From contig JAHJAM010000019.1 of the NCBI GenBank assembly GCA_018814025.1, forward strand, positions 1 to 47,450: a stretch of DNA of 47,450 nt, given 5' to 3'. Every line of letters begins with the position of its first letter. Within the stretch, counting starts at the first letter, position 1. A program made the position numbers and the translations under genes. Below the pieces are notes generated by a model. That model saw only the letters and a program-made list of their open reading frames with translations. It was not told the DNA's origin and made no database searches. Below are positions 32,767 through 40,694 of this stretch, piece by piece. This DNA comes from Patescibacteria group bacterium. Lineage in GTDB: Bacteria > Patescibacteriota > Patescibacteriia > UBA9934 > GWF2-40-263.

Positions 32767-33483
32767 TCACTCCCGGCAGGAGGAAGCGCCACAGTCCGGG
32801 TAGGAACTGACGCCGAAGAACGAGCTGAGTTTGGCCTGGCCGTCCCACACCCCGAGGCAGGCAGAGTCGCCGCGGTACAGGGCGCCGACCGAACCTGGCA
32901 GATCCATAACATGCTCGCCCTCGCGCACGCAATCCGGATAGTGCAAGTAGCAACAGACGCCCACGAGATCCGTGCCCGAGAACTCGCCGTTCTTGAGTTC
33001 ATCGCGACAGGTACTGGGCTTACGCAGGTGGTTATGGCGCCCGTCGTGCATGCGCACCCACTTGGGCGCCTGGGGAGCGGCGTGGCGCTCGTCGTATGGC
33101 TCGAGGGTCTGGTCATCGTAGACAAACTTGATGCCGATGAGCCGGCAGGTTTTGACGATGCTGTTCAGACGTGGCTCGAGGAGAACCAACAGGGGCTTGT
33201 CCGGATCGTCGGCCTTGAGGTGCTCGGGCACTTCGGGAATGGTCGCGAGGTAGCCTTCAAACTTGTCGAAGCCGAGCTCGCGGCCGAAGCCCTTGTCGAA
33301 GAACCGTTTGGCCTGAATAGTCCGGATGTCATCCTCGACTCCGCCGGCCACACCACCGGACTTGAGTCGGTTGATGAGCTCCTGCAGCTCATCGCGGTAA
33401 CCGTTTCCGCCGTTCTTGACATTGGCCCGCTCGAGCTCGCGCAGGGACACCATCTGGTCGAAAGTAATGAGCTTCTTGGTCAT
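32767..33483 (-). CDS. DUF5701-like protein, copy 2
   Basis: 238 residues from the ATG at 33483, chosen for its Shine-Dalgarno GGAGGA; the frame is open 27 codons further back, into the leader. From about residue 60 on it is nearly the same as copy 1 at 10557: IQAKRFFDKGFGRELGFDKF, TIPEVPEHLKADDPDKP, LEPYDERHA, PKWVRMHDGRHNHLRKPSTC, FSGTDLVGVCCYLHYPDC, HVMDLPGS. The tail is YPDCGASSCRE. The first 50 residues differ. At least six cysteines and several histidines are shared. The function is unknown and there are no membrane segments. Single-gene unit with its own promoter, long leader and terminator. The 3' flanks of the two copies are also similar (GGTTGAGG-GTTCACTCCCGG), pointing to a duplication that included flanking DNA. 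Confidence 0.85.
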   Translation of the reverse strand: MTKKLITFDQMVSLRELERANVKNGGNGYRDELQELINRLKSGGVAGGVEDDIRTIQAKRFFDKGFGRELGFDKFEGYLATIPEVPEHLKADDPDKPLLVLLEPRLNSIVKTCRLIGIKFVYDDQTLEPYDERHAAPQAPKWVRMHDGRHNHLRKPSTCRDELKNGEFSGTDLVGVCCYLHYPDCVREGEHVMDLPGSVGALYRGDSACLGVWDGQAKLSSFFGVSSYPDCGASSCRE

Positions 33484-33599
33484 CGAATCCTCCGAATCTT
33501 GGTATTTTGGCGGCGACTTTTCGGCGCCAAATTGCCCAAGATACAGTACGTATGGGTCCGCCATACACGGGTTTCCGTCGCCAAATCGCGACGAAATAA
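33484..33599 (-). promoter_or_regulatory. Structured 5' leader of DUF5701-like copy 2
   Basis: About 116-base leader with three predicted hairpins: CGTCGC-GATTTG-GCGACG; GTATGG-CGGA-CCCATAC; then ATCTTGG...CCAAGAT enclosing TTTGGCG...CGCCAAA, which closes two bases before GGAGGA. Copy 1 shows the same plan at the same distance from its promoter. Confidence 0.6.
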
Positions 33600-33605
33600 C
33601 GCTTA

Positions 33606-33633
33606 TTTATACCACATTTTCGCGGTTTGTCAA
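33606..33633 (-). promoter_or_regulatory. Promoter of DUF5701-like copy 2
   Basis: Minus strand TTGACA (33633-33628), 16 bases, TATAAA (33611-33606). The start is near 33599. Confidence 0.78.
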
Positions 33634-33668
33634 CCCTCTTTGGCTAAAATTAGCAAAAATACTAACCC

Positions 33669-33692
33669 AAAACCGACCCCGGAAGGTCGGTT
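33669..33692 (-). terminator. Terminator of the murA operon
   Basis: Minus strand AAACCGACC, loop TTCCGG, GGTCGGTTT, then TGGG. It lies after the M50 protease gene; the T-run is short. Confidence 0.7.
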
Positions 33693-33712
33693 TGGTCCCG
33701 AATCCTAGGTTT

Positions 33713-34396
33713 TTAGATCAACGAAAAAATCAGGCTAAAAAAGTTCAGGCAGGAGCCGCCAAGTATGGTGTCGCAGACAAAGAATGAAGGGGCAGTGACG
33801 AAAAAGAAAACATTAAAAGGTGTTAGGAAGGAAATGACGATCAGGAGCAATAAGATTTGCGGGCCGCGCAAGGCCACGAAGTTACGAAGCTCCGCATATT
33901 TAGGGTGGTCAAACAGAGCGAAGAAGAGTTTGGAGCCGTCCAAGGGGTGAATGGGAATGATGTTGAAGAAGAGCAGGAAAAGATTCAACAAGATCATTAA
34001 GAAAAGGAAAATAGCGAGGAGATTCAAGCCATCGATAACGCCGTTGCCAAGCAAAAGCCGCAAAGCCAGACCGCAGGCGCTGGCCATAATTAGGTTCGAC
34101 GCCGGACCGGCCAAAGCGATCTTCACACTGTCCCACTTTGGGTCTTTGAGATTGTAGGGATTGTAAGGCACTGGTTTGGCCCAGCCAAAGCCCACGACAA
34201 ATAACATAATCAGACCAACCGGGTCGATATGAGCCAGAGGATTTAAGGTTAAGCGTCCTTCCCTTTCCGCGGTTCGGTCCCCGCGCCATTTGGCAACCAA
34301 AGCATGGCTGAACTCGTGAACGGTCAGCGAAAAGAAAATGGCTAAAGCCCAAGCCAGGGCCATGGCGGGTGAAGCAAGAAGGAGTTGAATAAACAT
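33713..34396 (-). CDS. Membrane metalloprotease, M50 (site-2 protease) family
   Basis: 227 residues from the ATG at 34396. Zinc motif HEFSH at residues 27-31 within the first membrane helix. The second motif NIIPIHPLDGSKL, carrying the third ligand Asp, lies at about residue 155. Three or four further helices follow. There is no PDZ domain, so this is the short YwhC/Rip3-like form. Such enzymes cut transmembrane segments; the substrate is unknown. It starts two bases after the stop of the preceding gene and is the last gene of the murA operon. Confidence 0.88.
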   Translation of the reverse strand: MFIQLLLASPAMALAWALAIFFSLTVHEFSHALVAKWRGDRTAEREGRLTLNPLAHIDPVGLIMLFVVGFGWAKPVPYNPYNLKDPKWDSVKIALAGPASNLIMASACGLALRLLLGNGVIDGLNLLAIFLFLMILLNLFLLFFNIIPIHPLDGSKLFFALFDHPKYAELRNFVALRGPQILLLLIVISFLTPFNVFFFVTAPSFFVCDTILGGSCLNFFSLIFSLI

Positions 34397-34398
34397 AG

Positions 34399-36270
34399 TT
34401 AACGCAGGACGCCGCCCCATTCGATCACACTAAAGCCATGGTGCTTGGGGGTCGGCGGCAAGATTGGCGGGTTAGCTGGTTCCGGAGCATCTAGCTCTTG
34501 GTAATCCATGAGGATGCGCAGGGTCATATCGGGTTTGACGGACAGCGACAGGGGCGCGATTTGATCCATGACGTGCGTGCCGTGGAAGCCGATGCGATAA
34601 TAAGGCGCGGCCTGCATGCGCGGATACCAGAATTCCATAAAGTCCGCGGTTTCTTTTTGATTCAAACCGAGGACGGCGAGTTTTTCGTTTAAGAAACTCT
34701 CAACATCATTCTTGGCTACAACCCAATTCTGTTCAGGTGAAGAATAAAGTCCGCCGATCCCCTCCCAAAATAGATAGGGATATTCTTGACCATCAACTTT
34801 GTTAAACAAAGTGCCGTCGGGATGAGCAATTACCTGCCAACCATCGTAATATTCAGGTTCGGTGATGGAGAATCCACCTTGAGGTTCAAGCTCGACAGAA
34901 ATTTCCGTGGTTTCTTCCGGATACAAATAGATAACCGGCTTGCCGCATTCGGCCATGGGTCGAGCGTCGGTGCTGTGAGATAGAATGAGTCGGCCTTGGG
35001 AATCACGCCAGATGAACGCCGGGTGTGTTTGAGCAAACTCTTCAATAGTTTTATCTTCACCGTGGACATACTGCCAGGACTGAAAATAATAGGTGAAATA
35101 CTCTGAACCATAATCAACCGGCTCGTAAATATTTATCAGATTGCCATTGGAGTCATGAAATTCACCGGTGATTGTAATCGGGCCAATTTCTTCTGTGGTC
35201 ACAACCTCATCATATCTCATTAAGCCGCAACCACCGAGCTGGCCTCGCAAGTATGACTGGGTGTTTAAAATTGTATTTTTCTGATCATCAATATACCAAT
35301 AAATTGATGGGGTGACTTCGGAAGAAACACCGATGAAGAAAGGCGATTCAGCAAGATACCAAATTCGTCGTCCGTCCTCACGAATAAGAAAATACTGTTC
35401 TGTTGAATCAACGAAATATATCTGTTGATTGTCTGGGGCCAAACCGGCCTTTTGGTATTCGCCCAAGTCGAGAGGTTCAAGATACGAGCCGATGTAAAGG
35501 CCCCGACCTAATAAATTCAAATTTGGCCAAGGAGCCTGATTTTGAGAAAGTTGAACCTGGTCTTCCAATTCAGGGATGACGAACTTGGTATTTCGGATAA
35601 TAACTTCCGGGTTGATAAATCCTGACTCAAATAACTCATCACCCAATTTTGGAGGTTCATTGGTATAGCTCGTAAAAAAACTGAAGACTGTCTCGCTGTA
35701 ACGATCCAGGAAAACTGCTGGCAGAGTTGGGTCGCCGGATGGGGCTTCAAGAAGATAATTATAATAATGGGAACTCCCCATTTCAGATAACGTAAATATG
35801 TGTAAATTCAACAAGTAACCTTTGTATTCACCATCGCGGACGACACCCAAAGTACGGGCTTCGAAACTGATATAATCGTTATTTTCGACATAATGATCTT
35901 TGACCCATTCATACATGTCAAAATATGTATTTTTGAGTTCTTGGTTGAAGGCAACTGATGCCGGCTTTAAAGAATTTTGCCAGTCAACATGAAGCGTCTG
36001 ATAATTCGTGGGTAAATCTGCTGACTGAGATTCTTTGGGTTCATCCGGGATAATCTCTGGTACAGAAGATGAATCTAAAACTGGTTCAGGAGTAACTGGT
36101 GTCACTGCGACTTGTTGATCTTGATCAGAGCTAAACAACGAAGATAAATATGGCCACTGGCGCCCGATGATGAATGACAAGAAAGCCACTAAAACCAAAA
36201 TGGCGGCGCCGATGATGATGGTGTTGCGGTCTTTAAAATTGAAGCCGGGCTTCTTGGGTTGGGTGCTCAT
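34399..36270 (-). CDS. Large membrane-anchored protein with KPVIYLYPE motif
   Basis: 623 residues, function unknown. One helix near the N-terminus (IIIGAAILVLVAFLSFIIG, about residues 18-36), then a Pro/Glu/Asp-rich linker and a long exterior region. The C-terminal 190 residues hold AECGKPVIYLYPEETTEISVEL, GWQVIAHPDGTLFNK, YPYLFWEGIGG, and FMEFWYP. I recall this as a conserved exterior module of unknown role in several CPR proteins, but could not check. No protease or transferase motif is seen. It overlaps the preceding gene by 38 bases and ends two bases before the M50 gene. Confidence 0.82.
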   Translation of the reverse strand: MSTQPKKPGFNFKDRNTIIIGAAILVLVAFLSFIIGRQWPYLSSLFSSDQDQQVAVTPVTPEPVLDSSSVPEIIPDEPKESQSADLPTNYQTLHVDWQNSLKPASVAFNQELKNTYFDMYEWVKDHYVENNDYISFEARTLGVVRDGEYKGYLLNLHIFTLSEMGSSHYYNYLLEAPSGDPTLPAVFLDRYSETVFSFFTSYTNEPPKLGDELFESGFINPEVIIRNTKFVIPELEDQVQLSQNQAPWPNLNLLGRGLYIGSYLEPLDLGEYQKAGLAPDNQQIYFVDSTEQYFLIREDGRRIWYLAESPFFIGVSSEVTPSIYWYIDDQKNTILNTQSYLRGQLGGCGLMRYDEVVTTEEIGPITITGEFHDSNGNLINIYEPVDYGSEYFTYYFQSWQYVHGEDKTIEEFAQTHPAFIWRDSQGRLILSHSTDARPMAECGKPVIYLYPEETTEISVELEPQGGFSITEPEYYDGWQVIAHPDGTLFNKVDGQEYPYLFWEGIGGLYSSPEQNWVVAKNDVESFLNEKLAVLGLNQKETADFMEFWYPRMQAAPYYRIGFHGTHVMDQIAPLSLSVKPDMTLRILMDYQELDAPEPANPPILPPTPKHHGFSVIEWGGVLR

Positions 36271-38083
36271 AAGGAATGGTGATTAGGCCTTGTTGAATTT
36301 GTTGAGTTAAATCGGACGAAGAATTGGCAATTTGATTGAGAAGGGTTCGACTCTCCAGTCGATTCAGAGGAATCGGTTGCCCGTTTTTCGTATTGATAGG
36401 AATTAAGTAAATCTTAACAGCTTCGGGACTGATTGTCAGGCCAGCGGTGAGCGCGGGCCAGGTCGCGGGTAGGTTTTGGTCAAAAATAAAATTGCCCAAG
36501 GAGTAAATGACGATGCGATTGTTGATGATCTCGATGTTCTGGGCCACGTGCGGATGTGTGCCAATAATGGCGTCCGCGCCGGCCTCAATTAATTTTTGGG
36601 CCAGCGCGCGCTGGCCGGAAGTGGCCGCGGTTTGGTATTCCTCACCCCAGTGCGGCAAGGCGATGACAAAACAGTTATCGGCGTGAGCACGAACGGTGTC
36701 GAGGATGGCGGATTGGCTGGTGGTGAAACTGTTGAAACCGATGAGGCAAATGTTCTGTCCGTTGATGTTTTGTTTCCAAACTTGAGCGGGATCGTGCGGG
36801 TCGCCAAAATAAGGCAAACCGATTTCATTTAAATATTGATGGGTTTGGTTGAGGCCAGCGGTGCCGAAATCAAAAGCGTGGTTGTTGCCAAGGCTGACCA
36901 GATCCACGTATTGAGCCAGGGCAGACACGGCTTCTGGCGCGAAACGGAATTGGAATGGAGGTTCGATACTTCTGGCAATGCTGGGTTGATCCGTGACTGA
37001 TCCTTCAAGGTTACCAATAACTAAATCGGCGCCAGAGAGAAATCGTTCCATATTTTTCCATGGGTACTGATAATCATCCCCCATCCACTGGCGCACGCCG
37101 CGGTCGAGCATAATATCGCCGACAAAATGCAAGGAGACAAGGGAATCGGTTTGGGAATCGCCTTGTGTGAAATAGCCGATGATGTGGCTGGTGTTGTCTT
37201 CATTTTTCAATCCACCCATCATCGTTAAAGAGTTTCCGTGATGAGTTTGGTGCCAGACTCCATCCCCTCGCTGGCGATTGACGGCCAGCAAAATTTGCAT
37301 GACCGCATTGGAATCGATTTCCAGATCAAGGTCGGCTTGGCCGGCGGTCAAGGCGGATAAAGTGGTGGCATCGTGAAACTCGGACGCGGACGCGGGCAAA
37401 TAATGGGACATGTCCATGCTGCCGATGATTAAGGCGTTGGGAAATTGATCAGCAATAGTGTCGGCGATGGAATTAATTTGTTCATCGGTGAGTGACTCAG
37501 CCAAGACAAGTGGAATGAGTTTCGCCGTGGGAAAAGATTTTTTGATAAACGGCGTGAGCGCGCCGATGCCATGCTCGCGTTCAAAAGCGATTTCTTCGAT
37601 GCGGATTAAGGGCAAAGTGCGGTTGAGCTCCCGCACGGCTGATTCCTCTGTTTCTAAGATTCCATATGGAGTCTCCCAAACTCCATCGCTGATTTGGGCC
37701 GGCGAAAGGCCCATGGAAAAATGATTGGGCGAGAGAATGATGACTTGTTTGGCAGAATCGTTACCAATCGATGAAAACAGAGCGGCGATTTTGTCCGCGA
37801 CCAAAAGATGATGGGCGGAAATGGCGGATTGAGCGGAGACGGATTTTACTTGGCCGGCTTTAGCATAGGCGCGATCAAAAAAAGCTTGATCATCAGCGCC
37901 GCTGGAGAAGACGGCCCGATCCGGATCAATCGTGTCTTGAGTGGCGACAGCGATGACCTGATCAACCAGAGCCCTCACGGCCGGAGCGGGTTGGGTGCTG
38001 AATAATCGGCCAAGATAAAAAGCACCCGAGATGAGCAGGGTGGCAAATAATAAAAACAGAATTGTTAGACGGGAAATTGGCAC
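36233..38083 (-). CDS. Memo-like (AmmeMemoRadiSam B) and CapA phosphatase-like fusion
   Basis: 616 residues from a GTG at 38083. One N-terminal helix (LTILFLLFATLLISGAFYLG). Domain 1, about residues 85-310, is Memo-like: VIILSPNHF (H121), FEREHGIG (H171), GSMDMSHY (D224, H227) and HHGNSLTMMGG. Domain 2, about 317-600, is CapA/PgsA-like: SLHFVGDIMLDRGV, VIGNLEGSVT, LGNNHAFDFG, IGFNSF, LPHWGEEYQ, DAIIGTHPHV, YSLGNFIFDQ, with the metallophosphatase-type Asp, Asn and His ligands. CapA relatives act in poly-gamma-glutamate or cell-wall-linked polymer handling; Memo's chemistry is unclear. It lies six bases after murA, suggesting an envelope role. Confidence 0.9.
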   Translation of the reverse strand: MPISRLTILFLLFATLLISGAFYLGRLFSTQPAPAVRALVDQVIAVATQDTIDPDRAVFSSGADDQAFFDRAYAKAGQVKSVSAQSAISAHHLLVADKIAALFSSIGNDSAKQVIILSPNHFSMGLSPAQISDGVWETPYGILETEESAVRELNRTLPLIRIEEIAFEREHGIGALTPFIKKSFPTAKLIPLVLAESLTDEQINSIADTIADQFPNALIIGSMDMSHYLPASASEFHDATTLSALTAGQADLDLEIDSNAVMQILLAVNRQRGDGVWHQTHHGNSLTMMGGLKNEDNTSHIIGYFTQGDSQTDSLVSLHFVGDIMLDRGVRQWMGDDYQYPWKNMERFLSGADLVIGNLEGSVTDQPSIARSIEPPFQFRFAPEAVSALAQYVDLVSLGNNHAFDFGTAGLNQTHQYLNEIGLPYFGDPHDPAQVWKQNINGQNICLIGFNSFTTSQSAILDTVRAHADNCFVIALPHWGEEYQTAATSGQRALAQKLIEAGADAIIGTHPHVAQNIEIINNRIVIYSLGNFIFDQNLPATWPALTAGLTISPEAVKIYLIPINTKNGQPIPLNRLESRTLLNQIANSSSDLTQQIQQGLITIPYEHPTQEARLQF

Positions 38084-38089
38084 AGGCCT

Positions 38090-39412
38090 TTATTTTTTCG
38101 GCGGGTCCGGAACTTGAATTTTCTCAATTTGCGCGCCCACGTATTTCAATTTGGCTTCCAGATTTTCGTAGCCGCGAGCCAAGTGCTCGATGCCGGTCAG
38201 GGTGGAAGTGCCCTTGGCGGTTAAAGCGGCCACCACCAAGGCCAGGCCGGCCCGAATATCGGGAACCACCATATCGATGGCTTTGAGCGGCGTGGGCCCG
38301 TTGATCACGGCCGAGTGTTTGTAGTTATGGCCTTTGAAGCGGCAATCCACTTCACCCAGACAGTTGCTGAACAGGGCAATTTCCGCGCCCATTTGCATCA
38401 ACTCTTTGGCGTAGCCGAAACGGCCTTCGTAAACGGTTTCATGAACCACGGAAGTACCCACGGCTTGAGTCAGCAAAACTACGAACGGCTGCTGCCAGTC
38501 CGTGGCGAAACCGGGATGGGCGTCGGTTTCCAATTCAATGCCTTGAAAACCATTGGGCGCCCAGACGCGAATCCCGTCTTCTTTGACCTCGTATTCCCCA
38601 CCGATGCGGCGCACCATGTTGAGGAAAGTCATCAAGTGCCGATGTTCGGCATTTTTAATGAAGATATCGCCCTTGGTGCCCAAGGCCATGCAAGCGAAGG
38701 AAGCGGCTTCAATGCGATCGGGCATGACCGTGGCTTCGCAGCCGCGAAGTTTGGACACGCCGATAATTTCGTAAGAGCGGCCGGAATTGATTTGAATGAT
38801 GGCGCCCATTTTTTGCAGAAGCATGATGAGCTCCATGATTTCCGGCTCACTGGCCGCGTTTCTGATGACCGTGCGGCCGTCGGCCAAGACCGACGATAAA
38901 ATCGCGGATTCGGTCGCGCCCACGGAAGGATAAGGCAATTCAATGAGCGCGCCTTTGAGGCGGCCGTCCACACTGGCTTGGTAGCCATCGGCATTCTCTT
39001 TGACTCTGGCACCCATTTTTTTCAAAACCATCAAGTGCCAATTGACCGGCCGCGGGCCGATCTGATCGCCGCCGACCGAAGGCATAAAAGCCTGGCCGGC
39101 GCGGTGCAAAAGCGGAGGCAGGGTCAAAATACTGATGCGATTCTTGCGGGACTGCTTTTTGACTTGCGTCTGAGCAATGGTGGGGGTATGGATCTTGAGC
39201 GTGTGGGCATCGAGCCATTCAATTTTGGCGCCTACATTCTCGGCAATCTCGCAGGTAATTTCAGTTTCGCGCTGGCGCGGGACATTTTTAAGAATAACCG
39301 GCTCATCGGTTAAAAGACTGGCAATGATCATCTTCGAAGCCGCGTTTTTGGCTCCGGAAAGCACAACAGTGCCGTGTAAAGGCACTCCACCGGTGATGCG
39401 AAAGGCATCCAT
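38090..39412 (-). CDS. murA: UDP-GlcNAc 1-carboxyvinyltransferase, Asp in place of catalytic Cys
   Basis: 440 residues. First committed step of peptidoglycan synthesis: transfers enolpyruvate from PEP to UDP-GlcNAc. Catalytic Lys-Asn at K22-N23 (LSGAKNAASK), then LLHRAGQAFMPSVGGDQIGPRPV. The residue that is Cys115 in E. coli is Asp here (D116). Known Asp forms remain active and resist fosfomycin. The C-terminal part with ATDWQQPFVVLLTQA and RAGLALVVAAL is normal. First gene of an operon with the Memo-CapA fusion, the KPVIYLYPE protein and an M50 protease. Confidence 0.95.
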   Translation of the reverse strand: MDAFRITGGVPLHGTVVLSGAKNAASKMIIASLLTDEPVILKNVPRQRETEITCEIAENVGAKIEWLDAHTLKIHTPTIAQTQVKKQSRKNRISILTLPPLLHRAGQAFMPSVGGDQIGPRPVNWHLMVLKKMGARVKENADGYQASVDGRLKGALIELPYPSVGATESAILSSVLADGRTVIRNAASEPEIMELIMLLQKMGAIIQINSGRSYEIIGVSKLRGCEATVMPDRIEAASFACMALGTKGDIFIKNAEHRHLMTFLNMVRRIGGEYEVKEDGIRVWAPNGFQGIELETDAHPGFATDWQQPFVVLLTQAVGTSVVHETVYEGRFGYAKELMQMGAEIALFSNCLGEVDCRFKGHNYKHSAVINGPTPLKAIDMVVPDIRAGLALVVAALTAKGTSTLTGIEHLARGYENLEAKLKYVGAQIEKIQVPDPPKK

Positions 39413-39446
39413 ACGCTTTAGGTGAAGAATAAATTGAATCGCAGGT

Positions 39447-39474
39447 AGTCTAGCAAAAAGAACGGCTTTGTCAA
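39447..39474 (-). promoter_or_regulatory. Promoter of the murA operon
   Basis: Minus strand TTGACA (39474-39469), 16 bases, TAGACT (39452-39447). The start is near 39440, about 28 bases before the ATG. Confidence 0.72.
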
Positions 39475-39478
39475 TCCG

Positions 39479-39823
39479 TTAGCGGTTGTCGCCATCACCC
39501 TGAATTTTGCCGCGCTCCAGACGAGAAAAGAGTTTATCAAGATTGGTTTGAGCGACATCATCCATGGACAAGTCCAGGTCAGTGCAAAGTTGAGCGGTAT
39601 ACCAAAGCACATCGCCAATCTCCTTGATAAGCAAATCTTTGCGCTCTTGATCGATGACGCCGTTGTTATCGCGAATAATTTTTTTCATCTTTTCCGCCAC
39701 TTCCCCGGCTTCGCCCACCAGGCCCAAGACCGGATAAATCGGCAAACCTTTAAAATTGGCGGCTTCACCTTCGGTGTACTTAGCGGTTTTGCGGGATTCG
39801 GTTTGGTATTCGTTGAAGTCCAT
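39479..39823 (-). CDS. MazG-like nucleotide pyrophosphohydrolase
   Basis: 114 residues. One all-alpha NTP pyrophosphatase domain: YPVLGLVGEAGEVAEKMKKIIRD carries the E-x-x-E metal motif, and LLIKEIGDVLWYTAQLCTDLDL the E-x-x-D half. Members hydrolyse (d)NTPs to NMP and pyrophosphate, often as house-cleaning. The single-domain size fits the MazG-like rather than the two-domain MazG group. It begins at a GGAGCTA-type repeat and ends five bases before the murA -35 box. Confidence 0.88.
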   Translation of the reverse strand: MDFNEYQTESRKTAKYTEGEAANFKGLPIYPVLGLVGEAGEVAEKMKKIIRDNNGVIDQERKDLLIKEIGDVLWYTAQLCTDLDLSMDDVAQTNLDKLFSRLERGKIQGDGDNR

Positions 39824-39871
39824 AGGAGCTAGAGGAGCTAATACTTATGATATGGGAGCTAGAGGAGCTAT
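39823..39871. repeat. GGAGCTA-type repeat, copy B
   Basis: Starts at the start codon of the MazG-like gene. It has the same order of words as the copy at 4705-4752, with about nine differences over 48 bases by eye. Confidence 0.7.
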
Positions 39872-39891
39872 TCCAACTACTCAAGCCTAGC

Positions 39892-39922
39892 AATAATCAG
39901 CTGTCTCGACCAGCTGATTATT
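39892..39922 (-). terminator. Terminator overlapping the end of the oxidoreductase gene
   Basis: AATAATCAGCTG and CAGCTGATTATT, 12-base arms around a seven-base loop. The arm includes the TAA stop at 39920-39918. AT-rich arms stand in for the T-run. Confidence 0.62.
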
Positions 39923-40490
39923 TCCCAGCACTATTGATGACTTTATCAAGAAAGGCCTGTTCGCTTTGGTGGGTGGCTTCCTCTCGGTTACCGCAAATTA
40001 ATTTTTGCACGGTCTTGATACCACAGAATTGTAATGCGGCAGTCAGGTCTTTGGCCAGAGGTTCAATCTTTATCAGATACATCCAGGCCGGGCCGCCGGC
40101 CGTGACGAAGATTTTTGCGGTTTTACCCTTGAGCAAACCGTGCGGGCGGCCGTGCTGATCATAATAATAGGCGAAATGAGCGGTCAGGTTAACGTCCAGA
40201 AAATTTTTGAGGATGGCGGGCGCGCCAAACCACCAGACCGGAAAACAAAATACCAATTCGTCAGCGGCTTTGATTTTGGCTTGAAAATTTTCTAGAGTTT
40301 TAGTCTTTGGCCAATCAGAAAAATGCGCGTGGTCCTGGAAAGACAAAAACGGCTGCTGCCATTTTTTTGAATAGAGATTAATGATGTCCGCGGTTCCTCC
40401 GGTTTGCCCCTTGGCCTTTTTATAAGCCCGGGCGATTTGATGAGTGAACCCCTCGGCACTGGGGTGAGCAGTGATGATGAGAGATTTCAT
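39918..40490 (-). CDS. Flavodoxin-fold NAD(P)H:quinone oxidoreductase-like protein
   Basis: 190 residues from the ATG at 40490. MKSLIITAHPSAEGFTHQIA is the FMN-phosphate loop start. ADELVFCFPVWWFGAPAILKNFLDVNLT and KIFVTAGGPAWMY are the other flavin-contact loops of the MdaB/KefF/NQO family. It would reduce quinones or similar acceptors with NAD(P)H in the cytoplasm. Normal length. The frame opens further upstream into the tRNA-Pro gene, but an extended -10 (TGATAAAAT, 40509-40501) sets the start at about 40494, so the message is nearly leaderless. Confidence 0.88.
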   Translation of the reverse strand: MKSLIITAHPSAEGFTHQIARAYKKAKGQTGGTADIINLYSKKWQQPFLSFQDHAHFSDWPKTKTLENFQAKIKAADELVFCFPVWWFGAPAILKNFLDVNLTAHFAYYYDQHGRPHGLLKGKTAKIFVTAGGPAWMYLIKIEPLAKDLTAALQFCGIKTVQKLICGNREEATHQSEQAFLDKVINSAGK

Positions 40491-40508
40491 AAGTGCGTAT
40501 ATTTTATC

Positions 40509-40538
40509 AAAAATCCGCTGGTTGAACCAGCGGATTTT
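40509..40538 (-). terminator. Terminator of tRNA-Pro
   Basis: AAAAATCCGCTGGTT, loop GA, ACCAGCGGATTTTT. Directly after the CCA of tRNA-Pro on the minus strand. Its T-run runs into the extended -10 of the next gene. Confidence 0.9.
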
Positions 40539-40614
40539 TGGTCGGGCTGACAGGGCTCGAACCTGCGGCCTCATGACCCCCAGCCATGCGCTCTACCTAC
40601 TGAGCTACAGCCCG
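40539..40614 (-). tRNA. tRNA-Pro (GGG)
   Basis: Minus strand acceptor CGGGCTG/CAGCCCG with C1-G72 as in tRNA-Pro, D arm GCTC/GAGC, anticodon arm CATGG-CTGGGGG-TCATG giving anticodon GGG, T arm GCAGG/CCTGT with TTCGAGC loop, CCA encoded. Confidence 0.93.
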
Positions 40615-40623
40615 ATTGATGGC

Positions 40624-40652
40624 ATGCTAGCATATGAAGAAGCGCTTTTCAA
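40624..40652 (-). promoter_or_regulatory. Promoter of tRNA-Pro
   Basis: Minus strand TTGAAA (40652-40647), 17 bases, TAGCAT (40629-40624). The start is just before the tRNA. Confidence 0.66.
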
Positions 40653-40665
40653 GATATCGCTAACA

Positions 40666-40694
40666 AAAAACGACCGAGGAACGGTCGTTTTTTG
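40666..40694 (-). terminator. Terminator, upstream unit unclear
   Basis: AAAAAACGACC, loop GAGGAAC, GGTCGTTTTTT, with T-run on the minus strand. Another terminator already closes the gene ending at 40966, so this one may serve a transcript between them. Confidence 0.85.

Noticed and set aside
32758-33708. Long plus-strand open frame (316 codons) opposite DUF5701-like copy 2
   Set aside because: Same mirror effect. Its similarity to the frame opposite copy 1 follows from similarity of the sense genes.
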